Positions 39,301-47,054 of a stretch of DNA of 64,000 bases are shown here, in pieces. The position numbers and the translations under genes were made by a program. How positions within the stretch are numbered: the first letter of the stretch is position 1; every line of letters begins with the position of its first letter. Under the pieces are notes generated by a model that saw only the letters and a list, made by a program, of their open reading frames with translations, was not told where the DNA came from and searched no databases. The DNA comes from Larimichthys crocea (Eukaryota; Chordata; Actinopteri; Sciaenidae): NCBI RefSeq assembly GCF_000972845.2, contig NC_040015.1:3732890-3796889 (forward strand), in the 5' to 3' direction.

Positions 39301-41553
39301 TGACATATTCAGACATAAGATAAGATAGATATTAGATTTATTTATTGATATAAATTCAATGTCCAACAAACCAAAGACACAGAATAAATGGTAGGCTAAA
39401 TGGTAAATGGACTGTACTTATATAGCACTGTACCTCTAGTCTTCCGAACCACTCAAAGCGCTTCACAGTACGTATCTCATTCACCCATTCACACACTGAT
39501 GGCATTGGCTGCCATGCAAGGTGCCAACTGCTCATCAGTTTGAGGAGCTAACCATTCATACACATTTACACACAGATGGAGCGAACCGCAGATCTTCTGA
39601 TTAGTGGATGATATGCTCCACCTCCGAGCCACAGCCTCCCCAAAAGAATACTATAGTTCAATGGAAAATTAAATAAACAGTTAAGACTCATTTTAAAAGC
39701 ACCAGGCATAGGACAGTGGCACAAGAGAAAGCCCAGCACTGCTTTGTAGATCAACAGTTATTTCATATCAGTCTATGACCTAATGTCATCCAAACATGAC
39801 ATTGAGCATAGCATAGTCTGACTCGCAGGAAGTAGATCCACACTAGAAACCTACACGCTAAAAATGGTGCTCACCCTAACTGTATAATGTAATATGGTAA
39901 TATTACATTATACAGTAATATAAACAAACTTTTGGATTTAGTTTTAATGTTAGTGATAACGTTTTAGTGCCAGGGCTCACCTCCCCATTGGCAAAAGTTC
40001 CACCAAAACAAGTTCCAGCAGATACTGTTTTCCTAGCGCACCATCAATGCACCCTCAGCTTAGCACTGCCCAGGACAACTGTGATTGGTTTCAAGAATGA
40101 CAAGCAAGCCAAAGTATTTTCTTCCTCAAATACCAGAATGACAACAGCTTCAGCCAGACCTTTTCTTCACTACAGACATGGCACTGTGCAGGCAGGTCTG
40201 ACTATACTAGACCTAGTCTCGCATAACCTAAGGCCAATTCACAGCACTCACATTTATAACCTTAAAACATGAGCAGACACGTGCCATCTTTGTTAACTTC
40301 CTGGCAGAGCTGAGTGACACTTTTAATCAACTTATTTTTCCTGGTCATGGAGTCTTTGCTACACATCACATAGGAGTTTAATGTAGTGTGGAGCCACAGC
40401 GTGCTCTCTGAGGTCGGGAGAAATCACAGCACAACTTAGCTAGCTTCAGAGGACAAAAAGCAGTCCATCTGTTCTCTCATTGCAGGTCATGTTCCGCCAC
40501 TCATTTGGCAGACTTGAGAGTGCTCCCATGCTTGTTCTGTGATACACTCTAATTGGCTGTGAATGGCCCCTCGGTTCACTCAGGGCAGCCTTTGATGAGC
40601 CTGGAAGACTGGCTGCTTAAGTGGCTTTTGAGTGGAGCTCTTCACCAGAGGCTGAAAGCAGCTCGGCTGCTCTGCTGAGAGGTGAACATGAGACAAACGC
40701 TAACAGGGCGACGGGGAAGATAAGACGAGAGTTCATTAACCGTGCAGTCAAATGTACCCCTTGTGACAAGAAATAAACATGCAGTTGGAGGTCAGAGGGT
40801 GCTGACATGATGTCTTCATCTGACAGAAATGATTTGAATGACATTGCCTTTTTCATTTTACCGATATACTGACTCAGTTTATAAAGGTCCACCTAGCTCA
40901 AACAATGCAGTATAATGATGAAGGTTAAATTTTTGTGAAACTGCTTTAGAAAGTTGAAAGACGATTCTTGATTCTATAGTTTAGTCATTGATCAATCAAT
41001 AATTCATATCAACCCACCATCCGACTACCTGTCGTACTGGTCGAACTGGTTAGTGCAACATGTAACTCATTACCCATCATGTGGAAAGTCATCAGTTTCC
41101 AGTCAGTGTTTTGTTGTCATCGGGGGAATTCCTTCTAGTCCAGTGATCCATTGACTCAATGTGTGTGTACCCAGCTAGCTCGCCCTCTACCACACTTGAT
41201 TGGCAGCATAGAGCATGGTCTCAGATCTGCACACACACAGCATGCTTTATGTTAGCAACACGATCTTTGGTCACGAGCTATCCTCCAGTGTGGCAATCCA
41301 TCGATGCATAACTGGTCTTAAGATGAACGATTAATGGCCGGCATGCCTAATTTAGACAGAAAATGACAATGCAAGAAAAATCAGCAGCATAAAGACGCTA
41401 AATAAGTGAGGATCCTCTGTGCCGATGCTTCACCTGTATGACTTCATAATAATTAGGAGGCAAGCCTCCTCTCTGTATTAAATCAGCACCATGCATTAAT
41501 TCTAATCAGCACGTGTAGCCAGGCTTGACCAGCAGGGCCCAAGGGGCTGTACT

Positions 41554-41597
<44 letters not shown>

Positions 41598-41606
41598 ATA
41601 TATATG

Positions 41607-41662
<56 letters not shown>

Positions 41663-43280
41663 CCAGCCATGCTGAACCATGCTCTTCAAGGTTCACTGCA
41701 GCTCTCTTGCTGCAGCCGAGCTCTCTGTGCACTTTTTGTCAGAGCAGGTGGTCTCTGACCTTTCCAGCAGCAGTCTGCTGAGTGAGCCTGACTGAGCTGT
41801 GGCCTTTTAACAGACGCAAGCACAAATCACTCAATGCATATCAGCTGACATTTACTGTTATTACTTTTATCCTACTAGTGGGATTTCCCCTTCAAATATG
41901 ATCCCGTTTAGTGGGTTCAACTATGAAGATTAATGCAGTCTGTCCAGACAGCATGGATGCTGCTCAACAGCTTCTTGTCTACTTATGTTTATTTCTTTGT
42001 GATGAACTCACAGAGAATCACAAGACCTTTGGTTCAATCTCATTGCTGTCAGCCTGGTTTCCAGACTAAGAAAAAGTTCTGATACACCCACAGTTCACTA
42101 CCTGCTCAGAAGTTGGTGGAGACCAAACCAGAGCTACAAGAGTGAATCTTTGGTGGACATACATGTGGATTGCTCTAAGTACAGTTGTGAAAGCAACCAA
42201 GACGTATCAAAGAACCATTAAGAGCTGATGGCTCAGATTACTTTCAAAGGTAGTCTGGGCCGTATAGAACCACATTCTTTCAGAATCGTGTACTGAAGGA
42301 GCGTCTACTCATCAGATGTCCTGTAAGCTGACATGAAGGCACAGTTTGGAGAGGCGTTGAGTTGGGAGAAGTGTTATTCTTTACTAAATGGCTACAGCAA
42401 ATGCTCCATAATTTAAAGTTGTTTCTTTCCTTGCCATTTTAATGTGTGCACAAATGTTTGGCCAGCAGGTGGCACTATGGTGTAATCTATGAAGGATCCA
42501 TTGTCCAACACCACTTCCACAGGAATATTTTTAATATCTTTATATTGCATAATTGCATATAGTGTAAGGAAGCACGATTTGATTTTGATTTGATCAAGAG
42601 ACATGTAAATGTTAGACGTGAACAGGACCTTTTTCAAGATTCTTTAAATGATAGAAAGACTGAATGACATGATGTGTGTGGTCGAGTGTTATAGAAACAA
42701 ATTTCAGAATAAATCTTAACATCAAATTGAATTAGGATCATAATACATATCTGAATACCATCCCAAGTATCCGCCTACCTTTGACCTGAGTGCCAAGTAC
42801 TCCTCTGTGCCGTATTCCACATGTTTGAAAGCAGTCAGGTAATCATAGCTGATGACCGCCGTCTGCAGACAAACAGAGCAGTGACATGTGACACTGACTA
42901 AACTGAACAATAAAGCAAAAACAGTATCAGTGTGATGTATAGACACCAATCTGAAACGTGTGAAGTCTACGATGCAGCTTGGTACAGCATGCTTATGGAA
43001 ACTAGCAAGCAGTGACATACAGACCCAAAGACAACAGCATTCAAATATATCAGGCTTATTTCTGAATAATCTACAGCACTTGGGTCTGCACCATGAATTG
43101 AAACTGGAGGGGGTGCATCAGATCCACAGTCCACAAATGGAGACTCACCGTGGCTGCAGCTCGTCCGAAGCGGATGACGCTGAGGTCATTGAGATCCAGC
43201 TGTCTGGAGTACAGGTAAAACCCAGAGGAGGCGAACACCGCTGTGGCCAGAGAGGAGACTTTGAGGAGCCGACCAGCCAT
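4267..43280 (-). CDS. adck1: adck1, 5' portion (four coding exons; gene continues beyond position 1)
   Basis: ADCK1 is a UbiB-family atypical kinase-like protein of mitochondria, implicated in mitochondrial shape and inner-membrane homeostasis; its substrate is not settled. Coding exons in gene order are 43280-43149, 42862-42779, 19502-19299 and 4425-4267. All join in phase 0 with GT donors and AG acceptors and give about 193 N-terminal residues of a protein that is about 523 residues in human. Visible hallmarks are an N-terminal hydrophobic segment (about residues 8-24), the UbiB KxGQ motif (KVGQ, about residues 94-97, third coding exon), the Ala-rich loop (GAAS, about 154-157) and the nucleotide-site lysine in VAVK (about 175, fourth coding exon). 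The catalytic-loop and metal-binding exons lie outside the window. The introns are 23.3 kb and 14.9 kb and loaded with transposons. The last exon sits inside the right arm of a long inverted repeat. The name is secure from near-collinear similarity to vertebrate ADCK1. Confidence 0.95.
5704..6950 (-). other. adck1 intron, no recognised feature
   Basis: This is intron sequence outside the inverted repeat. I see no exon, RNA gene or clear transposon terminus. The short open frames here lack family similarity. Confidence 0.6.
6952..7078. mobile_element. hAT-like terminus (relic)
   Basis: TAGGGATGGGAATCGAGAAC is followed by repeated AACCGGTTC palindromes. This is a terminus seen in many teleost non-autonomous hAT elements. 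The opposite end was not found, so this is a fragment. Confidence 0.5.
7160..7396. mobile_element. Teleost non-autonomous DNA element (ATTAATCG-rich ends)
   Basis: GATTGTCGATTAATCTGTTG is followed by a poly-T, a segment with TTTCCCAAAGCC, a TTTGTCCACAACCC segment, and an end AATTGACAACTAATCGATTC. I recognise this arrangement as a common fish repeat with ATTAATCG-type ends; the family name is not assigned. Confidence 0.5.
7400..9340 (-). other. adck1 intron, no recognised feature apart from one TG run
   Basis: No splice-bounded exon or recognisable transposon ends were seen. AT-rich patches occur, including a triplicated AATATTAAT near 8958. Confidence 0.5.
8324..8345. repeat. (TG)n microsatellite
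   Basis: 22 bases of GT/TG. Confidence 0.95.
9355..9465. repeat. Dispersed repeat copy A (also at 16215-16312)
   Basis: It shares GAATATCAGCACAGCTG, GCTAATRTTCT and ACAGYACTCCCTC with the later copy. The interior folds back on itself (AATATCAGCACAGCTG against CAGCCGTGCTAATATT). It is probably one end of a fish MITE. Confidence 0.6.
9466..11190 (-). other. adck1 intron, no recognised feature
   Basis: Short open frames around 9939-10640 show no family similarity, splice structure or codon bias that I would trust. I see no repeat termini. Confidence 0.5.
11195..12010. repeat. Dispersed repeat related to the 4850-4965 / 760-875 segment
   Basis: ATCTGATTGGTCAAATAGAC, GACAGCACACCTGACTCAT and the following AT-rich stretch match, with divergence, the segment at 4850-4965 and its inverted copy at 760-875. 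Near 11900 there is GACCAATCACAATTGAGTTT, a plausible inverted end of the same element. The whole may be one MITE, but the boundaries are uncertain. Confidence 0.45.
13477..14790 (+). pseudogene. ZNF862-like hAT transposase, N-terminal and middle fragments
   Basis: 13484-13575 reads MPSNQRREGCLKKALKMQLQ and onward, resembling the transposase start. 14380-14790 reads, across several frames, SKAHITVCQQANQALTNLNT, then VTYHNSKSCRKFIENIAGNI, then CSLLFDGSTDKGTSEVISIK. The DGSTDK motif with the preceding Phe/Leu-rich strand is characteristic of DUF4371 hAT proteins of the ZNF862 type. Frameshifts and stops break the frame several times. Confidence 0.65.
13905..14200 (+). repeat. Purine-rich imperfect minisatellite
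   Basis: Nearly 300 bases of A/G-rich sequence built from GGAGGAGA, GAAGGACCA and GACAGGAGGAGA-like units. It yields long spurious open frames in several frames (Glu/Arg-rich on plus, Ser/Leu-rich on minus). It replaces the variable linker after the transposase start. Confidence 0.8.
14806..15740. mobile_element. hAT-like insertion within the transposase relic
   Basis: TAGGGATGTAAACAGTTAAT followed by alternating ATTAATCG/TTAATCGATTAA motifs is a known hAT terminus type. It interrupts the ZNF862-like frame. The matching right terminus was not found, so the end given is where the host transposase frame resumes. Confidence 0.45.
15775..16071 (+). pseudogene. ZNF862-like hAT transposase, downstream fragment
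   Basis: An open stretch of about 90 residues contains TATAADGAAVNFGRTNGVLT and VPWMLKVHCVTHRLELWLKD. The D-G-A-A-V-N and H-C-x-x-H-R-L-E-L signatures are typical of DUF4371/hAT transposases. It continues the fragment ending near 14790 after about 1 kb of inserted sequence. Confidence 0.72.
16215..16312. repeat. Dispersed repeat copy B (also at 9355-9465)
   Basis: See copy A. It starts at TGTTGTATAAACGCAGGTTG and ends in AACAGTACTCCCTCTC, with the same self-complementary GAATATCAGCACAGCTG core. It lies just outside the right end of the 3.5-kb hAT element. Confidence 0.6.
17092..17200 (-). pseudogene. Brinker-like HTH (BrkDBD) fragment of a pogo transposase
   Basis: About 36 residues in one frame match the conserved DNA-binding start of this transposase family (S-Y-D-A-A-F-K-L-K...N-E-S-M-V). 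No downstream DDE domain follows. The nested relic at the left of the window carries the C-terminus of the same general family, so the family was active in this lineage. Confidence 0.65.
17451..18074. mobile_element. Possible nested Harbinger-like element, GC-rich ends
   Basis: ACTCACACAGGAGGCGAAAC at the left and, inverted at the right, ACTCACACAGGGCGCGGAAC are similar termini, followed on both sides by CGGAACGG/GCAGCGG-type sequence. On the minus strand near 17720 a short frame MNDERLIVDVEQHTIYN resembles the start of MADF/Myb-like proteins carried by Harbinger transposons. The target duplication is unclear. Confidence 0.4.
18110..19298 (-). other. adck1 intron, no recognised feature
   Basis: A short CA/CGCA run occurs near 18585-18607. 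No exon or transposon terminus is supported. Confidence 0.5.
19299..19502 (-). CDS. adck1: adck1 third coding exon (KxGQ motif)
   Basis: This exon has 204 bases (68 codons) running from VHLRSAERLR to REDLGKE, with acceptor CTGTAG and donor GTGAGC. It contains CCANRGTFIKVGQHLGALDY, where KVGQ is the diagnostic UbiB KxGQ signature. It is one of the best conserved stretches of the family. Confidence 0.95.
19983..20330. mobile_element. Tigger-like MITE (348 bp)
   Basis: The ends TACAGTGGTCCCTCGTTTAT and, inverted, TACAGTCGTCCCTCGCTATA are terminal repeats that include a TA target. Inside are CGCGGGGGATACGTTC and CCGCGAAACAGGAAGTTCGC, matching pogo/Tigger-derived MITEs. It has no coding capacity. 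Confidence 0.75.
20722..20810. repeat. Dispersed repeat, copy 1 (second copy 45104-45200)
   Basis: TCAGCAGAGACGTGGATCAT, CAGCGGACCTGA and GCTCAAACAAGCTATCTG recur with few changes at 45104-45200. I do not recognise the family. Confidence 0.65.
21626..21654. repeat. (GT)n microsatellite
   Basis: 29 bases of GT. Confidence 0.95.
21807..21844. repeat. (AC)n microsatellite
   Basis: 38 bases of AC, 150 bp from a GT run of opposite sense at 21626. Confidence 0.95.
23176..23265. repeat. AT-alternating low-complexity block
   Basis: Interrupted TATA repeats with several self-complementary segments. Confidence 0.9.
24186..24209. repeat. (GT)n microsatellite
   Basis: 24 bases of GT. Confidence 0.95.
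25024..25200. repeat. Teleost dispersed repeat (TGGTCCGC / GGTGCGGTTCGCTT type)
   Basis: CTTTCAGACCAGACCTGTTT, TGGTCCGCTTTAAACAGACC and CTGGTGCGGTTCGCTTACAG are characteristic words of a fish non-autonomous DNA repeat. The ends are not resolved. Confidence 0.45.
26500..26525. repeat. (AT)n microsatellite
   Basis: 26 bases of AT alternation. Confidence 0.95.
27334..27378. repeat. (AC)n microsatellite
   Basis: 45 bases of AC. Confidence 0.96.
27887..28137. mobile_element. Teleost MITE-like repeat
   Basis: CAGCTCCAGGACTGTGGGGG at the left and, inverted at the right, CAGTCCAGGATTTTGTGGGC are similar ends. The interior GAGCCACCCTTTAAGGACCG and CTGAGCAAGATAAATTTATC are words of a repeat common in percomorph fishes. 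Confidence 0.5.
28140..30430 (-). other. adck1 intron; one LINE-tail fragment, otherwise nothing recognised
   Basis: Apart from the fragment at 29255-29361, I see no exon or transposon terminus. Confidence 0.5.
29255..29361 (+). mobile_element. LINE 3'-end fragment
   Basis: CTGCCTGTCTTGGACAGGAC, GAAAGAGGTTTTTAATCT and the tail TTAAATAAAGGTTAAATAAA match the usual 3' tail of a fish non-LTR retrotransposon. There is no reverse transcriptase sequence next to it. Confidence 0.5.
30441..30646. repeat. Minisatellite, about 27-bp unit
   Basis: About seven imperfect copies of a unit with AGGAACCAAAACTTCT and CGATGAAGTTT or GGTTAAGTTT. The unit is a multiple of three and keeps both strands open, which explains the repetitive frames seen here on both strands (Lys/Asn/Phe-rich). 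I do not regard it as coding. Confidence 0.85.
30717..31793. mobile_element. hAT-like non-autonomous element
   Basis: The ends CAGGGATGGACCGATTGTG and, inverted, TAGGGATGCACCGATGCATC form terminal repeats with further internal CGATACCGATGTT on both sides. Flanks AACTTAAC (30709-30716) and AAGTTAAC (31794-31801) match at 7 of 8 bases, fitting hAT. A GTGA microsatellite lies inside (31576-31617). No transposase frame is left. Confidence 0.72.
31576..31617. repeat. (GTGA)n microsatellite
   Basis: About ten tetranucleotide copies with one interruption, inside the hAT-like element. Confidence 0.9.
31802..34490 (-). other. adck1 intron; nothing recognised
   Basis: Open frames near 32086-32500 have no family similarity and no splice context. 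Confidence 0.45.
32780..32794. repeat. G homopolymer (15 bases)
   Basis: A run of G near a short open frame. It is a likely sequencing weak point. Confidence 0.9.
34500..34772 (+). mobile_element. Tc1-like transposon, 3' relic
   Basis: 34510-34665 reads in more than one frame as FHQDNAPCHKAKNA and DFKVLTWPANSPDHNPIKYL then WDVIDEQV. This is the C-terminal DDE-region signature of Tc1 transposases (QDNAPCH, WPxNSPDLNPIE). The following GGCAGCAAATGGAAGACCC, ACACAATATTAGGTC and TATGGCTGAT match the usual Tc1 3' end. It is frame-broken and lacks its 5' part. Confidence 0.75.
34850..36120 (-). other. adck1 intron; nothing recognised
   Basis: No exon or repeat terminus was identified. Confidence 0.45.
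36130..36770 (-). mobile_element. LINE reverse transcriptase 3' fragment
   Basis: The minus strand reads MTPGHLSFEVFWERPVGWKP, followed upstream by segments that fit a fish non-LTR element: a Tyr-Leu-Gly-like segment, a GRID-like segment and the ecology of KSEAM/S-A-A-H words. The plus-strand text (AGATACTTGAGCTTGTTCAC, CACTCGGCTACAAACTGC) also fits. It covers the thumb and C-terminal region, frame-broken. The family was not assigned. Confidence 0.65.
37683..37873. repeat. Teleost dispersed repeat, copy 1
   Basis: GCCAACTGCTCATCAGTTTT, CTAACCATTCATATGCATTC, TCTGATTAGTGGATGACCCA and AAGCCACAGCCGCCCC occur in the same order as at 39400-39642. Confidence 0.65.
37962..38015 (+). repeat. tRNA-derived SINE fragment
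   Basis: GTTTAGCTCAGTTGGTAGAG followed by CAGCCGCCTCATTTG resembles a tRNA D-arm/A-box region. No B-box or acceptor stem follows, so it is not a tRNA gene but probably the head of a SINE. Confidence 0.4.
39400..39642. repeat. Teleost dispersed repeat, copy 2 (longest)
   Basis: It starts GGTAAATGGACTGTACTTAT, passes CCACTCAAAGCGCTTCACAG and ends CCTCCGAGCCACAGCCTCCC. This is a very common fish repeat; partial copies occur at 37683-37873 and 56482-56545. Confidence 0.65.
40280..41550 (-). other. adck1 intron; nothing recognised
   Basis: No exon or element boundary was identified. Confidence 0.45.
41556..41661. repeat. Paired (TG)n / (AC)n microsatellite
   Basis: A TG run (41556-41587), a short TATG/TATA spacer and an AC run (41608-41661). 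The halves are complementary and can form a long hairpin. Confidence 0.95.
42779..42862 (-). CDS. adck1: adck1 second coding exon
   Basis: This exon has 84 bases (28 codons). It starts after an AG acceptor with T-A-V-I-S-Y-D-Y-L, matching vertebrate ADCK1 directly after the first coding exon, and ends L-R-S-K before the donor GTAGGC. Both ends are phase 0. Confidence 0.93.
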
Positions 43281-43288
43281 CAGAGGCA
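43149..43288 (-). CDS. adck1: adck1 exon with start codon
   Basis: The acceptor (a pyrimidine tract ending CACAG) precedes 43288. The ATG at 43280-43278 opens 44 codons (MAGRLLKVSS...) ending with a Thr codon before the donor GTGAGT. Only 8 bases of 5' UTR are in this exon, so an upstream untranslated exon is needed. The GTG that lies in frame further upstream is intronic. Confidence 0.93.
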
Positions 43289-43927
43289 CTGTGGGAGGAG
43301 GAAGGGACACGAGGAATGAGTGCTCCTCATGAAAAAGGTGTAATGGGATAGAGCGAGGAAGAAAAGAGAGAATCGTGTGAGCAGTTTTTTTCAGAACCCA
43401 GGCATGGGATCATCTTTGGTTCTCACCATTCACACAGACTTGAGACAGAACGCTTTACCTGTACTTCATACACGGCAAAGCTAAGTCTTCACTCCACAGC
43501 TCAGATAAATCTGACAGAGATCTGTCAAACTCTACCTCAGTAAAAGTGGAGATTAAACAGTATACAGGCTCATGACGCCACAGGTGAGAAAAGCAATACC
43601 ATGGTCTGGTCAAAGCATCGTCAACACTCACACTGTCCCTGTTCTCTGCTCCTGAGATTTCAAGTGGAAAACTGAAACAACTGACTCTTCATGAAGGATT
43701 CCACAAAAATCACGTTTGGATTAAAAATCAAACAAGTTTTGTCACATGAGCATTAAAGGCAGGTGAGATGTTTGGACACACACAGAGGCAGCAAACAAAC
43801 ATTTATGTCAAAACACACACACACACACACATTTAAAAAGGGTCTTCTTCTTTCAACGTTCAACATTCACATTTAGTGTTTATTTTACTTCACATTGTCT
43901 GTGTCTGTAGGTTTTATTTCATTAGCT

Positions 43928-44390
43928 CAGGCATGTCCAAAGTCTGGCCCGGGGGCCAATCAATCATTGTTTTTGGTTGACATAACCTTTACAGATCTAT
44001 AACACAGCAGTTATGTCCTTAGATGTGACACAAAACATTATTTTTTGAAAGAAAAGAGCAGGAGTGACACGTTTTATACTTACATGTTAACAGACTTTGC
44101 ATTACTCATAATAAGTCATGTTTAAAATGAACTTTACATGTATCGACTTCATGCAAGTTTAACGTGTTCCACACAATTTATTCTGTTATCTGACTCCAGA
44201 TGTGAAAAAAAGGAAGAAGTGTCTAAGCCGGATTGGCTTAGATTTGTTGACATTGTCATAAAAATAAAAAAAAAAGATAATTGTGACAATGAAAACAACA
44301 TTGTTACAGAACATTTGTATGTAACTTTTATTGGTCATTTTTTAAATGTTAGTATTGGCCCCTGGACATCTTCACGTTAGGACACCCCTG
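43928..44390. mobile_element. hAT-Charlie-like non-autonomous element
   Basis: The ends CAGGCATGTCCAAAGTCTGG, then CCCGGGGGCC, and, inverted at the right, CAGGGGTGTCCTAACGTG, then CAGGGGCC, are the Charlie-type termini seen across vertebrates. 463 bp, non-coding. It lies in the first adck1 intron. Confidence 0.7.
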
Positions 44391-44431
44391 TATTATTAAA
44401 AAACTTAAAGTCAACACTACCACAACGGATC

Positions 44432-44522
44432 AAAGGTCTGCATTATGTGGACCCGTTAAAGGTCTGCATTACGTGGACCCGTTAAAGGTCCGCATTATGT
44501 GGACCCGTTAAAGGTCTGCATG
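44432..44522. repeat. Minisatellite, 26-bp unit
   Basis: About 3.5 copies of AAAGGTCTGCATTATGTGGA followed by CCCGTT, differing at one or two positions. Confidence 0.92.
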
Positions 44523-45103
44523 GAGACTCATGGAGATCCCATCAGAACCTTTGTGGTTCCCTGTTTCATTCAGAAAACCTTCTCGCTTCATTCAGTCTAC
44601 AGCTCGGTGTGTGTTTCTGTAACACCATGTGACCAGATAATACTCCAATCAGTGTTCACCTCTGATTATCTACAGTCTTCCATGTATGTCCCCAGTACAT
44701 GTGTATGTTTGACCTTAGTGATGTAATGTTAAAGGGAGCAGAGGAAGCCAGGACTCCCCCACCAACCCCAGCAACACCACCTCCAGTTAAATATCAGAAC
44801 ATGTTTACATGTCCATAGATGAAACGCTGAGGTCGTTGGTGAAAGGACATGACCTCACGACCCAAGCATCATGGGTAAAGCTTCTGTAAGTCTTCTGATG
44901 CTTTTCAATGTTTTATGACTTCATTCAGATCTGTCGGCGAGGACAACAAACAGACTGATGCGAGGTGAAGATCTGCAGACACGACTCCAGGGACCATCGA
45001 CGGTGTAAAGAACAGACAGAGCATGAGTGACGTCACCCACAGGTTTGTGCGGCGACGCTTTAAAACTCAAAGCGTGCTGCGCTGGACACAGCCATGCTGG
45101 AAG

Positions 45104-45200
45104 TCCTGCCTCTTCTAAAAACCAGCAGAGACGTGGCTCATCAGCAGACCTGAGGCAGGCTGAACGACGCCTGGGCTCAAACAAGCCATCTGGAACCGAA
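45104..45200. repeat. Dispersed repeat, copy 2 (first copy 20722-20810)
   Basis: It carries CCAGCAGAGACGTGGCTCAT, CAGCAGACCTGAGG and GCTCAAACAAGCCATCTG in the same order and orientation as copy 1, plus about 12 extra bases in the middle. Confidence 0.65.
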
Positions 45201-45790
45201 ACATCTGTACTGAGAACGCTTCAAAGACAAAGATTTGTCAGCTTTTTAGTAAAAGGTGAAATATTACTATTATATAATATTTCATTTTGAAGTAATCCAA
45301 AAGTATTCAGATTACATTACATGTTTTTTTTTTTTATGTATAATCCAATCACCTACATTAGCAGTTACTACAACAGACCACATTTCAGAGTAATCTGACC
45401 AGATTACTATTAGAGCTTGTAAATGTTACACTCCAGGCTACCTCAGAATTACTAATCGTGTTAAACTTTATATTATATTTCATATTTTAGTTGCTGCTCG
45501 ATTTTATGTCTTAGATTCTAACTAGGTTTTTCTTCTCATTTTAGACAGATATGAAAGAGCCTGTGACTGCTTCACTGTTACTGTTGAAAAGACATTTAGA
45601 GAGCAGAGCCAGCGGAGGGCGCACTCTCAAACACAATGTGTGTGTTCTTGCAGTCAGTCTGCAGCACAGCTCACCTGCTCACTGAAGCTTTGCTTTGAGT
45701 TCAGGACACAGCTGAGCGTCTGTTTGGTAAACTCATGTGAGGCCTGACCGTCACATGATCCCAGGCTGCAGGAGGCGCACCTCTGTCCAA

Positions 45791-45796
45791 TATATA

Positions 45797-45876
<80 letters not shown>

Positions 45877-45877
45877 T
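45791..45877. repeat. (TA)n-(GATA)n compound microsatellite
   Basis: TA alternation passes into GATATA and then about a dozen GATA units. It lies about 40 bp from the probable adck1 first-exon donor, just inside the first intron. Confidence 0.95.
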
Positions 45878-45915
45878 TATTAGAGTATTAGAGTTATGTA
45901 CAATAACTATCTTAC

Positions 45916-46020
45916 CATTTGCCGCTCGCGCTGTCTTTCAGTCACCGGTTTTGTTTTGACCTCTTCGCCACGTGAGCGCAGAGAATTCTGGTAACCGTAG
46001 TCCTGACTTACAGGAAGTGA
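45916..46020 (-). promoter_or_regulatory. adck1: Probable adck1 untranslated first exon and promoter region
   Basis: On the minus strand a GC- and CpG-richer stretch ends in ...GGCAAATG|GTAAGAT, a strong splice donor with exon end at 45916. It lies 2.6 kb upstream of the exon that needs a 5' partner. The 5' limit (about 46020) is a guess. Joined to the next exon, the terminal ATG would open a three-codon uORF whose stop overlaps the adck1 start (TGATG). The assignment is an inference from donor quality and position only. Confidence 0.45.
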
Positions 46021-46242
46021 AGGCAGCTGAATTTCAGTTTTCCAGCAGCCTCGCAGGGTGCTCTGAAACACAGAGAGAGTTTACCGCCATGTCTCCCATC
46101 GGTGCGGTTCAGCGAGCGTTCATGTAGCAGTGATGTAAGACAGCCTGGGCTGTCGCCGCTTGTGAGCCATTAGAACTACACGTCCGGCGAATACCATGAC
46201 GTTTATCACCCGCGTCACACGCGACGGTCAGCTGTTCACCAC

Positions 46243-46555
46243 CATAGACATATATACATAGACGCCGCATTGAGCGCTGAATGGTACGTCGACGTCGCCG
46301 CCATATTGGATGTGGCAGATCTGCCGGTAAACTAATACAAGGAAATGGACTGAACTTCATAAAGCGCCTTTCTACAAAGTTCTTTAAGTTAATGTCTCTT
46401 ATACACCCATTCACACACACACTAATATATCTGGGAAACAAACAGGCACCAAAAAACAACGTATGTAACTTTTAAAGTGATGATTATAAATGTTTACTCC
46501 TTATTATAGCACCAAACCAACGTATGTATTTTTGTAATTTAACATTTACACACAC

Positions 46556-46608
<53 letters not shown>

Positions 46609-47046
46609 CTCTTTATTCAGAAACCCTCATGTCACATCTACATTTCAGGATCTGGTTATTATAGACACAGATTAAATGTTAAATATAAATATTTCAATAT
46701 TTATCATCACAGTAACAGTGTTACACACATTAGTAGCTGTAAACACTCAGCATTAGAAAAATACATACGTTGGTTTGGTGCTTACATAAGGAGTAAACAT
46801 TTATAATCATCACTTTAAAAGTTACATACGTTGTTTTTGGTGCCTGTTTGTTTCCCAGATATATTAGTGTGTGTGTGAATGGGTGTATAAGAGACATTAA
46901 CTTAAAGAACTTTGTAGAAAGGCGCTTTATGAAGTTCAGTCCATTTCCTTGTATTAGTTTACGGGCAGATCTGCCACATCCAATATGGCGGCGCCGTTTA
47001 CGTACGATTCAGCGCTCAATGCGGCGTCTATGTAAATATGTCTATG
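46243..47046. mobile_element. 804-bp inverted-repeat element with perfect 8-bp duplication
   Basis: The arms (about 46243-46525 and 46760-47046) are near-identical inverted copies. They start CATAGACATATATACATAGA and contain CGCCGCATTGAGCG and CCATATTGGATGTGGCAGAT. The spacer holds TA and TG runs (46555-46604). TTCACCAC flanks both sides (46235-46242 and 47047-47054), a clean 8-bp target duplication that suggests hAT-type or fold-back mobilisation. No transposase is present. It lies between the adck1 promoter region and slirp. Confidence 0.85.
46555..46604. repeat. (TA)n-(TG)n microsatellite
   Basis: 20 bases of TA followed by 30 of TG, in the spacer of the 804-bp element. Confidence 0.95.
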
Positions 47047-47054
47047 TTCACCAC

